DNA of 64,000 nt, taken from the NCBI GenBank assembly GCA_026119935.1, contig JALRMH010000003.1:496001-560000 (forward strand), in the 5' to 3' direction. Of this stretch, positions 45,938-55,460 are shown one piece after another. The notes under the pieces were generated by a model. That model worked only from the letters and a program-made list of their open reading frames with translations, was not told the DNA's origin and searched no databases. The position numbers and the translations under genes are program-made. The DNA is from Endothia cerciana. Taxonomy: Eukaryota > Ascomycota > Sordariomycetes > Diaporthales > Cryphonectriaceae. Every line of letters starts with the position of its first letter. The stretch's first letter is position 1.

Positions 45938-47468
45938 ATGTCAGGGATCGATCCCACCTCGCCTCCGGGAGAGCCCGCATCCGAGCTGCTCGACGGCCGC
46001 ATCTGGGTCGACGGCTGCTGGGACTTCTTCCACCATGGTTCGTCTCGTTTCGTCTCAGCCTGCGTCGGGCTCTGTGCGGTGGGCCACTGCTAACCTTGAT
46101 CCTCCACCTACCCAGGCCACGCCGGTGCCATGCTGCAGGCCCGCCAGCTCGGCGACGAGCTGTACGTGGGCGTGCACTCGGACGAGTCCATCCTGGAGAA
46201 CAAGGGGCCCACGGTCATGGACCTGCAGGAGCGGTGAGAGCCTCATGACACCTCCCGACTACTCACCACCTGCCTGGACGTATGCCATCCTGACATCCCA
46301 CCCCCCCCAGCATCGCTGCCGTCGACGCCTGCCGCTGGGTGACCCGCTCCGTCCCGTGCGCCCCCTACGTGACCCAGCTCTCTTGGATCACCCATTACGG
46401 CTGCCGGTACGTCGTTCACGGCGACGACGTCACCTCGGACAGCAGCGGTGAGGACTGCTACAGGTTTGTGAAGGAGGCCGGGCGGTTCAAGGTCGTCAAG
46501 CGGACCCCCTCGATCTCGACCACGGACTTGGTGGGCCGTATGCTGCTCTGCACGAGAACGCACTTCATCAAGTCCCTGCGGCGGAGGTTGAGTGGCAAGG
46601 AGGGCCACGGTAGTGAGAGCGAGAGCAAGGCCGAGGGTAGTGCGATGACGGAGCGCATGAGGGCCTATGCGAGTGACGAGAGTGCGAAGGGGCCCGGGGC
46701 GGAAGTGTGGTTCTGGGAGGGGGTCGGGGTTGAGGCTAAGAGGGATCGTGATGGGGCTGGCGAGGAGGGGAGCTTCGTGCGGTTGTTCGAGGGCCCAAAG
46801 CCCAGACCTGGTCAGAGGGTGGTTTATGTCGATGGCGGGTTCGATCTGTTCTCGAGCGGACATATCGAGTTCCTGCGACTCGTCGTCGAGGAGGAGAAGA
46901 AATTGGCCGCTGAGAAGGGTTGGGACAAAGGCTACCCCCCCGTCTACGTAGTCGCCGGCGTTCATGACGACGAGGTGATCAACCACTGGAAGGGCGTGAA
47001 CTATCCCATCATGAACATCTACGAGCGTGGCTTGTGTGTCCTGCAATGCAGGGTAGGTCTCGTGTCCCTCCTCCGCCTCAAAGGGTCTTCATACTGATAT
47101 CACAACAGTACGTCAACGCCGTGATCTTTGGCGCGCCGTTCACACCTAACAAGGCCTACCTGGCCTCCCTTCCCTGGGGTACACCGGATGCCGTATACCA
47201 TGGTCCCACCTCCTTCATGCCGCTCACCTACGATCCCTACACGGTGCCCAAGGAGCTCGGAATCTACCGTGAGATCGGCACACATACCTTCCAGGACGTC
47301 AACGCGGGGACCATCGTGCAACGCATCCTCAAGAGCCGCGAGTTGTACGAGGAGAGGCAGCGCAAGAAGGGCCAGAAGGCAGACGTTGAGGCTGCGGCGA
47401 AGCTGCGGGAGGAGCTGGAGCTGGAGCAGAAGAGAAAGGAGGAGCATCACGGGGTCGTGTCAAGATAG
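45938..47468 (+). CDS. ECT1: Ethanolamine-phosphate cytidylyltransferase, two-domain (four exons)
   Basis: Exons 45938-46037, 46116-46233, 46311-47052 and 47109-47468 give 439 residues. The enzyme (EC 2.7.7.14) makes CDP-ethanolamine from CTP and phosphoethanolamine, the regulated step of the Kennedy pathway to phosphatidylethanolamine, in the cytosol or at the ER surface. Domain 1: RIWVDGCWDFFHHGHAGAML with the HXGH motif H32-H33-G34-H35, LYVGVHSDESI, and RTPSISTTDLVGRML. Domain 2 opens with VVYVDGGFDLFSSGHIEFLR, where the HXGH motif reads SSGH, and continues VYVVAGVHDDEVINHWKG and YPIMNIYERGLCVLQCRYVN. The two-domain layout separates it from choline-phosphate cytidylyltransferase. Introns are 78, 77 and 56 bp; the first splits the glycine codon of HXGH. 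A 70-residue acidic linker joins the domains, and the C-terminus is a charged helix. Confidence 0.94.
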
Positions 47469-47711
47469 GATCAAGGTGATAGCACACTGATGATCCTTCA
47501 TGTCCATCAAGGCATCTCATTTCAAGGTTCAGACTAGCTGGAGTGGGATAGCATTGTCTGTGAATGATAGCTGGGGCCTGCACAAAGCTGCCCCGATAAC
47601 CCACGTCGTCACCCACAGGCCTACACGCACACACATAGACCATAAAACCAAATTTTTTTGCTGATCCCTCTTTTGCGTCGTTTCTTAATTACCAACGTCG
47701 TCCACCGCCAG

Positions 47712-47774
47712 ATGCTCGTCAACCTTGAGCTTCAGCACCACGACCCAAACGACGAGCAAGATGACTCCTTGTAG
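47712..47774 (+). other. Upstream ORF overlapping the start of the first 2EXR gene
   Basis: An ATG at 47712 opens a 20-codon frame (MLVNLELQHHDPNDEQDDSL) that ends at 47774, 14 bases beyond the first base of the main start codon at 47761 and in another frame. If the mRNA starts upstream of it, scanning ribosomes would have to bypass or leak past this start, which would lower translation of the main protein. Transcript start is not known. Confidence 0.35.
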
Positions 47775-48618
47775 AGCTGTTCAAAACAGCTTCCCCCTCT
47801 TTGGGTCGCTGCCCAAAGAGCTTCGACTACAAATCTGGATGGCTGCACTCAAGGCTCTCACATACAGACGAGTCCTGGTCATTCGGTCATCTTGTCCCTG
47901 CAGCACCAACCACCTCGACGTGAAGGCACAGCCCCTCCTGGTCATCTTCAAGAATATCCGACTCGTCTGTTACGAAACGAACACCATGGTGGTAGGGCAC
48001 CTCGGCCACCAGATGCGTTTACCCTCGGTCCAACAGCTGCATTGCCCCGGCTCCCCCAAGTACCCCCTACAAGTCGACAGCGAGATCGATATCTTCTACC
48101 TTACAACCTTGTTCGCAAGGATGCGTACCGAGAGAGTCTTCGTCCACGGTTATACGGCGGCGATCGAGCCATTCCAACGCTCCCCACCATCCCATGTCAT
48201 GCTCAACCTCCGAAGCATGAAAGACCTCATCGAGAAAACCGTCCACTCCAGGCCCCCTTCCTTCATAAGCCCGGTCGCAGCGTTTCTTGCCTACTTCGGT
48301 CTGGACCTACCCGACACTGAGGGCCCAACCCTCCCCGAACACTGGCAGGCTCTGAACACCACGCTGAAGAAGGTGACTGTGTTCGTGTTCAACAGCGTGG
48401 AGGATATCACCGAGAACGTTGCTGCGTATGACGACCTCGAGCGCGTCCCGTTCGACCCCGAGGAGCCGGACGATGGCGCGATTCTGAAGCTGGCAGTCAG
48501 CAGGGTCCAGCAGATGCAGCTCGAGACCACCCTGGTGTACTTGACGCTGTTCTACTTCGAGGCACTGGACAACGGTGCTGAGCTACCTTCGATCGAGTTC
48601 GCACGCCGCCTTCGCTGA
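47761..48618 (+). CDS. 2EXR (F-box-like) domain protein, copy A
   Basis: A single-exon gene for 285 residues. The N-terminal signature FPLFGSLPKELRLQIWMAAL (residues 11-30) is the 2EXR motif, an F-box-like segment widespread in large fungal families. Typical following elements are LLVIFKNIRLVCYETNTMVV, VDSEIDIFYLTTLF, HVMLNLRSMKDLIEK and LKKVTVFVFNSVED with DLERVPFDPEEPDD. The family has no established biochemical role; F-box-like motifs suggest protein interaction. A second intact copy lies at 51377-52291 and a decayed one at 49609-49967, all on the same strand, so the family was tandemly duplicated here. The start at 47761 is the first ATG in frame; a short upstream ORF overlaps it. Confidence 0.9.
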   Translation: MTPCRAVQNSFPLFGSLPKELRLQIWMAALKALTYRRVLVIRSSCPCSTNHLDVKAQPLLVIFKNIRLVCYETNTMVVGHLGHQMRLPSVQQLHCPGSPKYPLQVDSEIDIFYLTTLFARMRTERVFVHGYTAAIEPFQRSPPSHVMLNLRSMKDLIEKTVHSRPPSFISPVAAFLAYFGLDLPDTEGPTLPEHWQALNTTLKKVTVFVFNSVEDITENVAAYDDLERVPFDPEEPDDGAILKLAVSRVQQMQLETTLVYLTLFYFEALDNGAELPSIEFARRLR

Positions 48619-49608
48619 TACAACAGGACAGTTGTTTGTGGTGGAGATGACAAGACGGGCGACATTGGTCGATAGGTACGTGGCACGAGAAGACCCGTAC
48701 CCCTCTGGAAGGATCAAAACTAATGCATTCTTCAGATGGAATCAAACACGGTCCTGCCCATGTCCTCTTGGGACGTTGTTGGCGCTCGTCTTCTGGTTCA
48801 CTTGAGCAGGTGGCGGGGCTCTTCTCTAGCCTAATCAGCCCCTCTATCCAGAAACACGACAGCTCGTTCGATGTAAGATTAGAAAGTTAAGCTACGGCAG
48901 GACTTCCGTCCTCGATTTTCCCCACCTACTCTGGCCTTCTGGGAATGCTCAGGCAGGCCCCAGGACTCAAAGATCACGGGCATTACCCACAATTGGGTAC
49001 ATGAACAGCGAAATCCGCATGAAGAACAAGGCCGGCTATTTTCGTCCTGATAGCCAGTTGAAATGAAGTCTGTTTCCTGTTACAGTCCTGACCAGATATG
49101 ATCAATGCCTCTTTACCTATGTGATGTAATGCAGCCAGCCCTCGATTTCAGGATGTATCCAGTTGATCTTGTAGAGCCGGCCTGTTCAGCGCTGAATAAA
49201 CGAGACAAGGGCCTCTGATTATTTGGTTAGACTTGCGGATGTTTCGTCTTAAGAAATGTACCGCTTCCCCGATCTCAAATCTGTGCCACTGCCCTCCCTC
49301 TTCGCCGCGTTAGTCCATCGTTTGCTCTCGTAGCAATCGCAAGGCCTTTCCTCCCGATATAGACTCGTCTGCGGACATCTTGATCCCATATTATCCTCCG
49401 AGCCTCACCCGCTTCATCGAGCCCAGGGAGGACCTGTGGTCGGCCATGGGGAAGGCAGCCCTCACGGGGCCGATCGGCTTCGAACCTGCGAAGTTGACTC
49501 CTTCGTCGGGGCCCACTCCGAACAAAGACGTATTCCGACTGCCAGATAGCTTCGTAATCCAGTTAAAGCTCTAGCTAACCCGAGGCTTCGATGAAGGTGC
49601 CATGAGCA
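48619..49608. other. Region between 2EXR copy A and the decayed copy
   Basis: No intact gene. The last 230 bases (49380-49574) encode an open frame (TRFIEPREDLWSAMGKAALT) that may be the front part of the decayed 2EXR copy, but similarity to the intact copies is not evident there. Confidence 0.4.
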
Positions 49609-49967
49609 ATGGACAAAAGCCCGTCATCCCGACCCGAGCATGTCAGGGTCGACCTTCACAGATTTTTCAGCCTTGCGAGTGCGACTGCCCATCACGTGCG
49701 CCATCATATAAATTCTGAGGAAAGCGACCAACTTCAGCCGTTCCATCTGCGGAACGGCTTCTTAGAATATCTCGGCGGCAGATCCATGATCTTGTCTTGA
49801 AGAAGGTGAAGATCTTTCTCATCTCATGGGTAAAGGTCATCGCTGGCGGTTTTGAATTCGAGGACCTCGAGCGCGTCACGCCCATTTCTCCTGGAGCTGC
49901 GGGTACAGAACCAACTTTGCAGCTCGCTGCACTTAGAGTATACATGAGGATGTCAAATTGTGGATAG
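49609..49967 (+). pseudogene. Decayed third 2EXR copy (C-terminal half)
   Basis: Two frames that must be joined resemble the C-terminal half of the intact paralogues. SSRPEHVRVDLHRFFSLASA (49615 onward) corresponds to SSRPEHILVNLRSMRDVTEK of copy B. After a stop codon and a shift, KKVKIFLISWVKVIAGGFEF followed by EDLERVTPISPGAAGTEPTL (49800-49967, ending in TAG) corresponds to KKVTVFVFNSVEDITENVAA and DLERVPFDPEEPDDGA of copy A. The 2EXR N-terminus was not found, so the copy is broken and probably truncated. It lies between the two intact copies in the same orientation, which shows that at least three copies once stood in tandem. Confidence 0.72.
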
Positions 49968-51168
49968 AGATCTGCGTAGACGCTCGTACGATGTAACTCA
50001 AATTCCTATGATGAAGTTATCGCGGAGATCCTGCCACAAGCAGCATTGTCTTGACGCCTGGCACTTTGGTATACTCGACCTTGAGAAGGCGGAAAGCTTC
50101 CCACTGGAGAAGTGGACTGTACAACTCCCAACTACTTCCCATTGTCCTGTTTGGACCCGCTGAGTAATGATTCTCGCAATAAGATGATGTTCATTAGACC
50201 TTGCTTTGAAAACTCGAATCATCTCTTTTGTACTTCTGCTGTATACAGTGATGATGTCTGAACATTTCATTGAGTCAATTAAAGGGCTTTCTAGTACCTT
50301 ATCTGATGTAAACAACAAGACCTACGCTGTTTGCTCAGATTATGAATGTGCCGAAAAAAGGCCGAGGCAGTTCCTGTTAATGCTTATGCTGCTGTCACAT
50401 GGGGATCCGACCTCGGAGGAGGACGCCCAAGAATACGTTGGGCCAGCACTGCTGCAGCCAAAAGGACGCTCGTCGTCCTATCAGTTGAGGACCGAGACAG
50501 AATGCGGAAACCAACATGCATACGGGACGTGGCTGTGCCGGGATGCCTCAGGCATCCAGGAAAGGACCTTCGTGTATAAATAGGCGACGTCTGAGACCAT
50601 CGGCGTCGTACAGGGAAGATCCCTAGCCTCCCTTAGAGATTATCGTTAGATGAGACCAGACCCCTCCAAGCCCTCACATGAGCCCTTGTAACAGCTGCTC
50701 TTTTAAAGAACACATGTCCTTCTGCTGTCTTTGCTCACGAACGTTCAGTCGTGTTACAGCAGGTTCATATATTGATAGGCGTTCTAGTATAGAGTAGCAA
50801 TGATCTGGCTAGCATTTGAGAGATCATTTAGGTAGCCATAACCTTAAGGTCACGTGGACCCCTGAGCAGTCACCAAGGAGATTATTTGTCATATGTCCAC
50901 ATTCATTGGGCTTAAGTGCCTCTTTACGAGTCCTACTTAGAAGCGGAACATTCCGGCCATCGTCAAAATCATGAATGTGAATATTATCGTCAATGCCGAG
51001 ACTTTAGCTGCCAATGCTTTTTGCCCACTTTAAAAGTCAGTCGTGGGGCAGCCACAAAAGGCTTTCTCTTTTCTCAAAGCTCTGCAGCCCAGCTCTCAAA
51101 GCACTCCCATCTACAACCAAGAACTATCTGATCAAGGCTCGGTCACCACATCATCCTCAATCGCAAAG
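49968..51168. other. Intergenic region between decayed and intact 2EXR copies
   Basis: Base composition is closer to 45-50% GC than in the left half of the window. Short frames only (for example 50206-50583, +, starting with a hydrophobic stretch but without family resemblance). A perfect 17-bp palindrome lies at 50541-50557. Confidence 0.42.
50541..50557. repeat. Palindrome GGATGCCT-C-AGGCATCC
   Basis: A perfect 8-bp inverted repeat around a central C. Similar palindromes with TGCCT/AGGCA cores occur at 55778-55792 and 63162-63180. Confidence 0.8.
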
Positions 51169-51375
51169 ATGGCCTCGTCTCAGACTCCTTCTGACACTCT
51201 GCTGTCACAACTTCCAGCCACCCCGCCTACAGAATCTGGATCCTCAGCCTCTCTTGACAACGCCCAGGCTGAGCAGCTTCAAGATTCCTTGGCTGCTGTA
51301 ATATCCCTACCTTACTCCTATTCCAACTCTTCCACTGACCCAGCTTCAACAGCTTCATCTTACTCCATCCGCTGA
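51169..51375 (+). CDS. 68-codon Ser/Thr-rich ORF ending one base before 2EXR copy B
   Basis: The frame MASSQTPSDTLLSQLPATPP ... ASTASSYSIR ends in TGA at 51373-51375; one base later the ATG of 2EXR copy B begins (TGA-G-ATG). Its composition (Ser, Thr, Pro, Ala) is like the disordered N-termini that often precede the 2EXR motif. Three readings are possible: a long upstream ORF that controls copy B, an N-terminal exon or extension lost by a one-base frameshift, or an unrelated frame. The main frame is open back to about 51,300, so the two frames overlap by roughly 70 bases in which a single-base change would fuse them. Confidence 0.4.
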   Translation: MASSQTPSDTLLSQLPATPPTESGSSASLDNAQAEQLQDSLAAVISLPYSYSNSSTDPASTASSYSIR

Positions 51376-51376
51376 G

Positions 51377-52291
51377 ATGGAATCCTCGGTACCGCCTTCA
51401 AAGACTCAGCCTTCCCTGCTTCCGTATGCCACCGTCACCAGCTATGAGTCCCTCCCAACTGAGCTGCGAGAGATGATTTTTGAGAGAGCAGCACTTTTGG
51501 CAACCAAAAAGCGTATCATCACCGTCCATCATGATCCATTTCACCTCGCCATTACCTTCTGCACTACCAACGGACTCAGGCACGGGTCGGCGAGGCCATC
51601 GCGCGTCGCAGGGATGCTCAGGCTTGTGTGCCGAGATGCGAACGTAACGGTCCTCAAGGTGCTACGAAACCATTGGCCTCTTGCTTCAGTCCGTCTCATC
51701 CAACACCCTTCCGGCAACAACGAGCTCATCGCCGAGATCAACACCAGCCAGGACATATTCTATTTTTCCACCAACTTCCTCAAACCTGAGTTCCATGAAC
51801 GAGAAATGCACAGGCCCCTGGGGCCTCGCGATACGTTTGCGCAGCCATCCTCGCGTCCGGAGCACATCCTGGTGAACCTACGAAGCATGAGAGATGTCAC
51901 GGAAAAGGCCCTGGAGGCCAACTTGTTACAAGCTCGACCCAATCTACCTCCTGCCTTCCTCGCCCTCCTCCTCAACCGTCTACCGGGAAACCCTGTTGGC
52001 CTGCAGCAGTGGGCCATGCAAAACATCACCGTAAAGAGGGTCACAATCTTCGTCATGTCCAGTATTGAGGATCTGGCACTGAACTTCGAGTACGACGAGC
52101 TCACGCTCATTCCGTTTGACGATCCTGTCTCCGAAGATTTGAAAGCCTCAGTGTTCGCCCTAGCTCGAGGCAGCTCTCAACAGGCTCAGATGGACCAGAT
52201 CATGCAGTGGTGGGCCACGGTGGTGGGCCATGCCAATGCTGGGGCCATCGAGCTTCCCACGCTGGAATTCGCATCGACAAGGGTGGTGTGA
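51377..52291 (+). CDS. 2EXR (F-box-like) domain protein, copy B
   Basis: A single-exon gene for 304 residues. The 2EXR-type motif reads YESLPTELREMIFERAALLA at about residues 23-42. It is followed by MLRLVCRDANVTVLKVLRNH, NTSQDIFYFSTNFL, SSRPEHILVNLRSMRDVTEK, ITVKRVTIFVMSSIEDLALN, LTLIPFDDP and a C-terminal IELPTLEFASTRVV that matches the end of copy A (AELPSIEFARRLR). The order of blocks is the same in both copies, although overall identity appears low, so the duplication is not recent. The predicted start at 51377 is directly preceded by the stop codon of a 68-codon Ser/Thr-rich frame. Molecular role unknown. Confidence 0.88.
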   Translation: MESSVPPSKTQPSLLPYATVTSYESLPTELREMIFERAALLATKKRIITVHHDPFHLAITFCTTNGLRHGSARPSRVAGMLRLVCRDANVTVLKVLRNHWPLASVRLIQHPSGNNELIAEINTSQDIFYFSTNFLKPEFHEREMHRPLGPRDTFAQPSSRPEHILVNLRSMRDVTEKALEANLLQARPNLPPAFLALLLNRLPGNPVGLQQWAMQNITVKRVTIFVMSSIEDLALNFEYDELTLIPFDDPVSEDLKASVFALARGSSQQAQMDQIMQWWATVVGHANAGAIELPTLEFASTRVV

Positions 52292-52987
52292 AGTTGGAAC
52301 GGTGGACGAAGATACGCGGTACGCATACATCGGTAATAAAAGAAGTTCGCCTCAGAGAACATGACTGAGGAGAGCCTGGACACGAGACCTGACAGGAGAA
52401 CACCGAGGATTCGTTGGCACCTCAGTGAGCACATGTCTAAGTCTGACAACTGGCCATGACATTCTTGACAATATGGTCAAGAAATGAAGCGGGCTGTTAG
52501 TATGAACAACCAGAGTGGTTCAGAGCTCCTCTGGGGAAAAGTGCCGGGATAAAACGCCGGTCTCAAGGGTACGAAAGAGGGCCACACTCAAGGTCTGCCT
52601 GTATGTTAGATTTCTCTTCCTTACAATAGAACAGACAACAATCAATATGTAAAACCATCGCGTTCCTCACAGTCCCATCCTTGTGTGGAGATACTGTCTG
52701 ACCGCCCCCCTGCCGCACCCTAGCATGCCGGACAGCTAATTTGCGACAGCGCCATACAAATACCAACATCCTCACTTATACATTTCTCCCTTAATATTGA
52801 AGCTATTCAGACATTTTCTTAATAGATATATAGCCCTTTGAATGACAAGTCGATTTATATACATACATCTATATTTAGGCGCCTTATAACGTAATTCTGG
52901 TAATGCTAGAAGCTAATATCTGTTCCTTCCTGTCTTGATATCTATGGTCCTTTTCCTTCAACACTCTTCCACCTCAACCAAGCCATA
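52292..52987. other. Transition into AT-rich repeat DNA
   Basis: GC content falls over this stretch; the last 200 bases are clearly AT-rich with many TATA/ATAG steps. No gene is seen. The 5' end of the degraded transposon must lie here, but I could not identify a terminal repeat. Confidence 0.45.
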
Positions 52988-54425
52988 ATGCCTTCCCACG
53001 CCTAGAATGAGGAGAAGATAGCTGATGCTCTCTTCGACATCATAGACAACCATTTTTCTTTACGAAAAGCAGCTAAAAAGCATAGAATTTCCCCTAAAAC
53101 GCTCTTAGACTGCCTACACAGAGGGTCCTCGGTTCAGGAAGCAAAGCAACCCTAATAATGCCTTTCTGCTGCTGTGGAAAAGAAGATATCGCAATAGATT
53201 GTCAAGTTGGAAAGCCTTAGATACACTCTGTCAGCTTCTGCTGTGCGTAGCATTATAGCTGCCCTCCTTAAGCAGAAAGGAGACTTGAATACCTTCAGCC
53301 GCAAGTAGATAAAGGGCTTTAAGAAGGGAAATCCTGATATTCGCTATAAAATAAGCACTCACCAGGAAGCCACTAAATACAATGCCTTCACCCTGAAAGC
53401 TATTAACTAATATTTTAACATTCGCAAGAAAGAATATAGGTAGATCGAGCTACAGCTTAGAGTAAATATAGATGAGGGTGGCATTATAACTAGATATAGT
53501 AAATTTCTATAGATTTTTTATCTTAGAGCTCTTAAACTGATATTTCTATTATGCCTGAACTCTCTGTTCCTCAGCTCTTTTAAAAAAAGAAAAGCATTCC
53601 CGAAAAGCAACTAGGATAGAAGCTAGATTGCTCTTAAAAAAAGCTGTATAACTATAAGCTATCTCCTTAACCTAGGTATTATCTTTAAAGGCAAAGAAAT
53701 TTAGAAATAGTAATTTTCTAAAGATATAGGGAAACCTGTACCAAGTTAGCGTATAATTACAAGTTCGAATAGCTAGACAAGCAACGAAATTGCAGTAGTA
53801 TAGCTAGAGAACATTTTTCTTACTTAGATAAATATTCTTTATAAGAATAATATATCTTAAGCTATCCTCCTTATCTTAGATAGCTATAAGAGCTATATAT
53901 CAGTAAGTTAAAGCCTTAAGTAGTATTTCTTAGGAATAATGTACTGATATAAAACAGCCGGAGTTTATAGCCTCTTGCTACTTAAACAACGTTTTCCTTT
54001 GCTTTCTCCCTACACATACCTTGCACGGGCTCCAGCCACTAGATAACAGCATATTTGTTGTAGAGAAAGCTGCTTATCGGAAAGAACTTCAAAAGTTGCA
54101 AGATCTTACAGACTCAGCCCCTGTTAATAAGGTCAACTTTCTGAGGTGTCTCATTACAGCTAGGGCAGCAGTTACTCCTCGAGTAGTAAAAGGAGGATGG
54201 AGGCATAGTGAGAACTATCCAGTTAACCTCTAGAAAGCCCTGTCTCACGAGGAAATCTAGGAGGATAAGAAAAAAAGAGGGGCGGACAAGCTGGAGGAGA
54301 ATGAGAAGGATGAGCCCATTTCCCACAGCTTTATCACTGCTATAGGCCGCACAAAATAGAGCTGATTGTGGCAGCGGCTTGGGGGTCACGTGATATCGTC
54401 AGTGAAGATAATTCACTGACGATAT
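52988..54425 (+). mobile_element. RIP-degraded pogo/Tigger-type (Tc1/mariner superfamily) DNA transposon
   Basis: Reading through stops, the DNA encodes a transposase of the DDE_1/pogo type. The N-terminus has the helix-turn-helix opening NEEKIADALFDIIDNHFSLR and KAAKKHRISPKTLLDCLHRG; then a second DNA-binding part (ALLKQKGDLNTFSRK). The catalytic core is recognisable as VNIDEGGI (NxDE motif), IIFKGKEI, and ITSSNS-stop-TSNEIAVV where the family has NGWT. The C-terminal part reads LQPLDNSIFVVEKAAYRKEL and LTDSAPVNKVNFLRCLITAR. More than ten in-frame stops are present, nearly all TAG or TAA at positions where Gln or Trp codons are expected, which is the CAG/CAA-to-TAG/TAA and TGG-to-TAG signature of RIP. 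The AT-rich middle part matches this. The element is dead. The 3' end is taken at the inverted repeat 54393-54425; the 5' end is not known. Confidence 0.85.
54393..54425. repeat. Perfect 14-bp inverted repeat with 5-base loop at the transposon end
   Basis: The sequence ATATCGTCAGTGAA (54393-54406) is followed after GATAA by its exact reverse complement (54412-54425). It sits just beyond the transposase remnant and just before the HET remnant, so it most likely belongs to the terminal region of the element. Confidence 0.85.
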
Positions 54426-54479
54426 TCACTGCTCGCCACCTCTATAAAGAGCGGCGTTTTTAGCTAGCTAGATTGCAAA

Positions 54480-55460
54480 GGAATGAGAGAACAATACACA
54501 CTTTCCGAAGACCCTACTGGCACTTCCACACTGACCCTCTATGAATATTAATCGCCTCCGAGATAGTAATTATCGCTTCTTGATAGGTCCAATCCCGTGT
54601 TGCCCACCTAGAGTCGGCGATCTGGCTTCTAGACATTGGTAAAGTAGAGGCAATACTCAGGTCATCTGTTTGGATCGATATTTGTCTGAGCAGTCCGTCT
54701 TTTGAGACTCCTGGCAGCCCGCACGTCTGACCCTGGCCGACAGCAGCGATGATGGTCAGAATTGCTTCCCGGTACATATATTAAGTCAATATCAAGGATC
54801 TGCTTGTGTTTCTTAGCGTTGTTTTTCTCATCGATATAGTACGTATCAACCCAGAGGTATCTGAAACCGAGGGCCTCCGTAACTTTGATAGAAGCGTGGA
54901 TAACGGTAGGCAACTCGGTGAGAAGAACGTCTCCTGACTTAATCCGTATGTCGTTATAGCTTTTCTTTACCGTTATAATACTCCAGACATAGCCCAAAGC
55001 TATATAGTCTGGAACTGAGCCTAGAGACTTCGTGTCGACGACTGTCCAAGTATAGCAGTCAATGAAGCGGATATCTGGCACCGCTTATCTGACGTCGGCT
55101 GATGCGCATAAAGGGTGATGGTTGTTACAGCATGACAGCCAGTCATTGACAACCCCAGGATCCAGGCGAGAAGCGACAATGCGAACAGATAGCAACTGAG
55201 ATATGTCTTCTTTGTTCTTTCTGCGGCAGTTCAAGTGTCCCTTCCTCAACGCGATAATATCAAACTCCTGTTGGACGTCTGCGCCAGCCGCGAAGCCCTA
55301 TGGAACTACAGCTATGAATAATGGTACATCTGTGCAAAAGCGCCAGTTGTCATCCCAGTCCGGCATCATAATGATTGGGAATTCCCGGAGTTCCCAGCCT
55401 CCAAGAAGCTTTGCCTATTGCCGGGAAGGACAGCCACGGCTTGAAACAAGCACAGCCCTC
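54480..55460 (-). pseudogene. Broken HET-domain (heterokaryon incompatibility) gene
   Basis: Read from high to low coordinates, the conserved parts of a HET protein appear in order: WELREFPIIMMPDWDDNWRF, GFAAGADVQQEFDIIALRKG, VNDWLSCCNNHHPLCASADV, IRFIDCYTWTVVD, YIALGYVWS (family: YxALSYxWG), ELPTVIHASIKVTEALGFRY with LWVDTYYID, HKQILDIDLIY, then in another frame YREAILTIIAAVGQG, LPGVSK and SRWATRDWTYQEA. A further shift gives LLSRRRLIFIEG. At least two in-frame stops and two frameshifts (near 54,780 and 54,560) break it. The C-terminal side ends close to the inverted repeat of the transposon, about 50 bases away, so the insertion may have cut the gene. HET domains trigger cell death on fusion of unlike strains in filamentous ascomycetes; this copy cannot make an intact protein. 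Confidence 0.8.
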
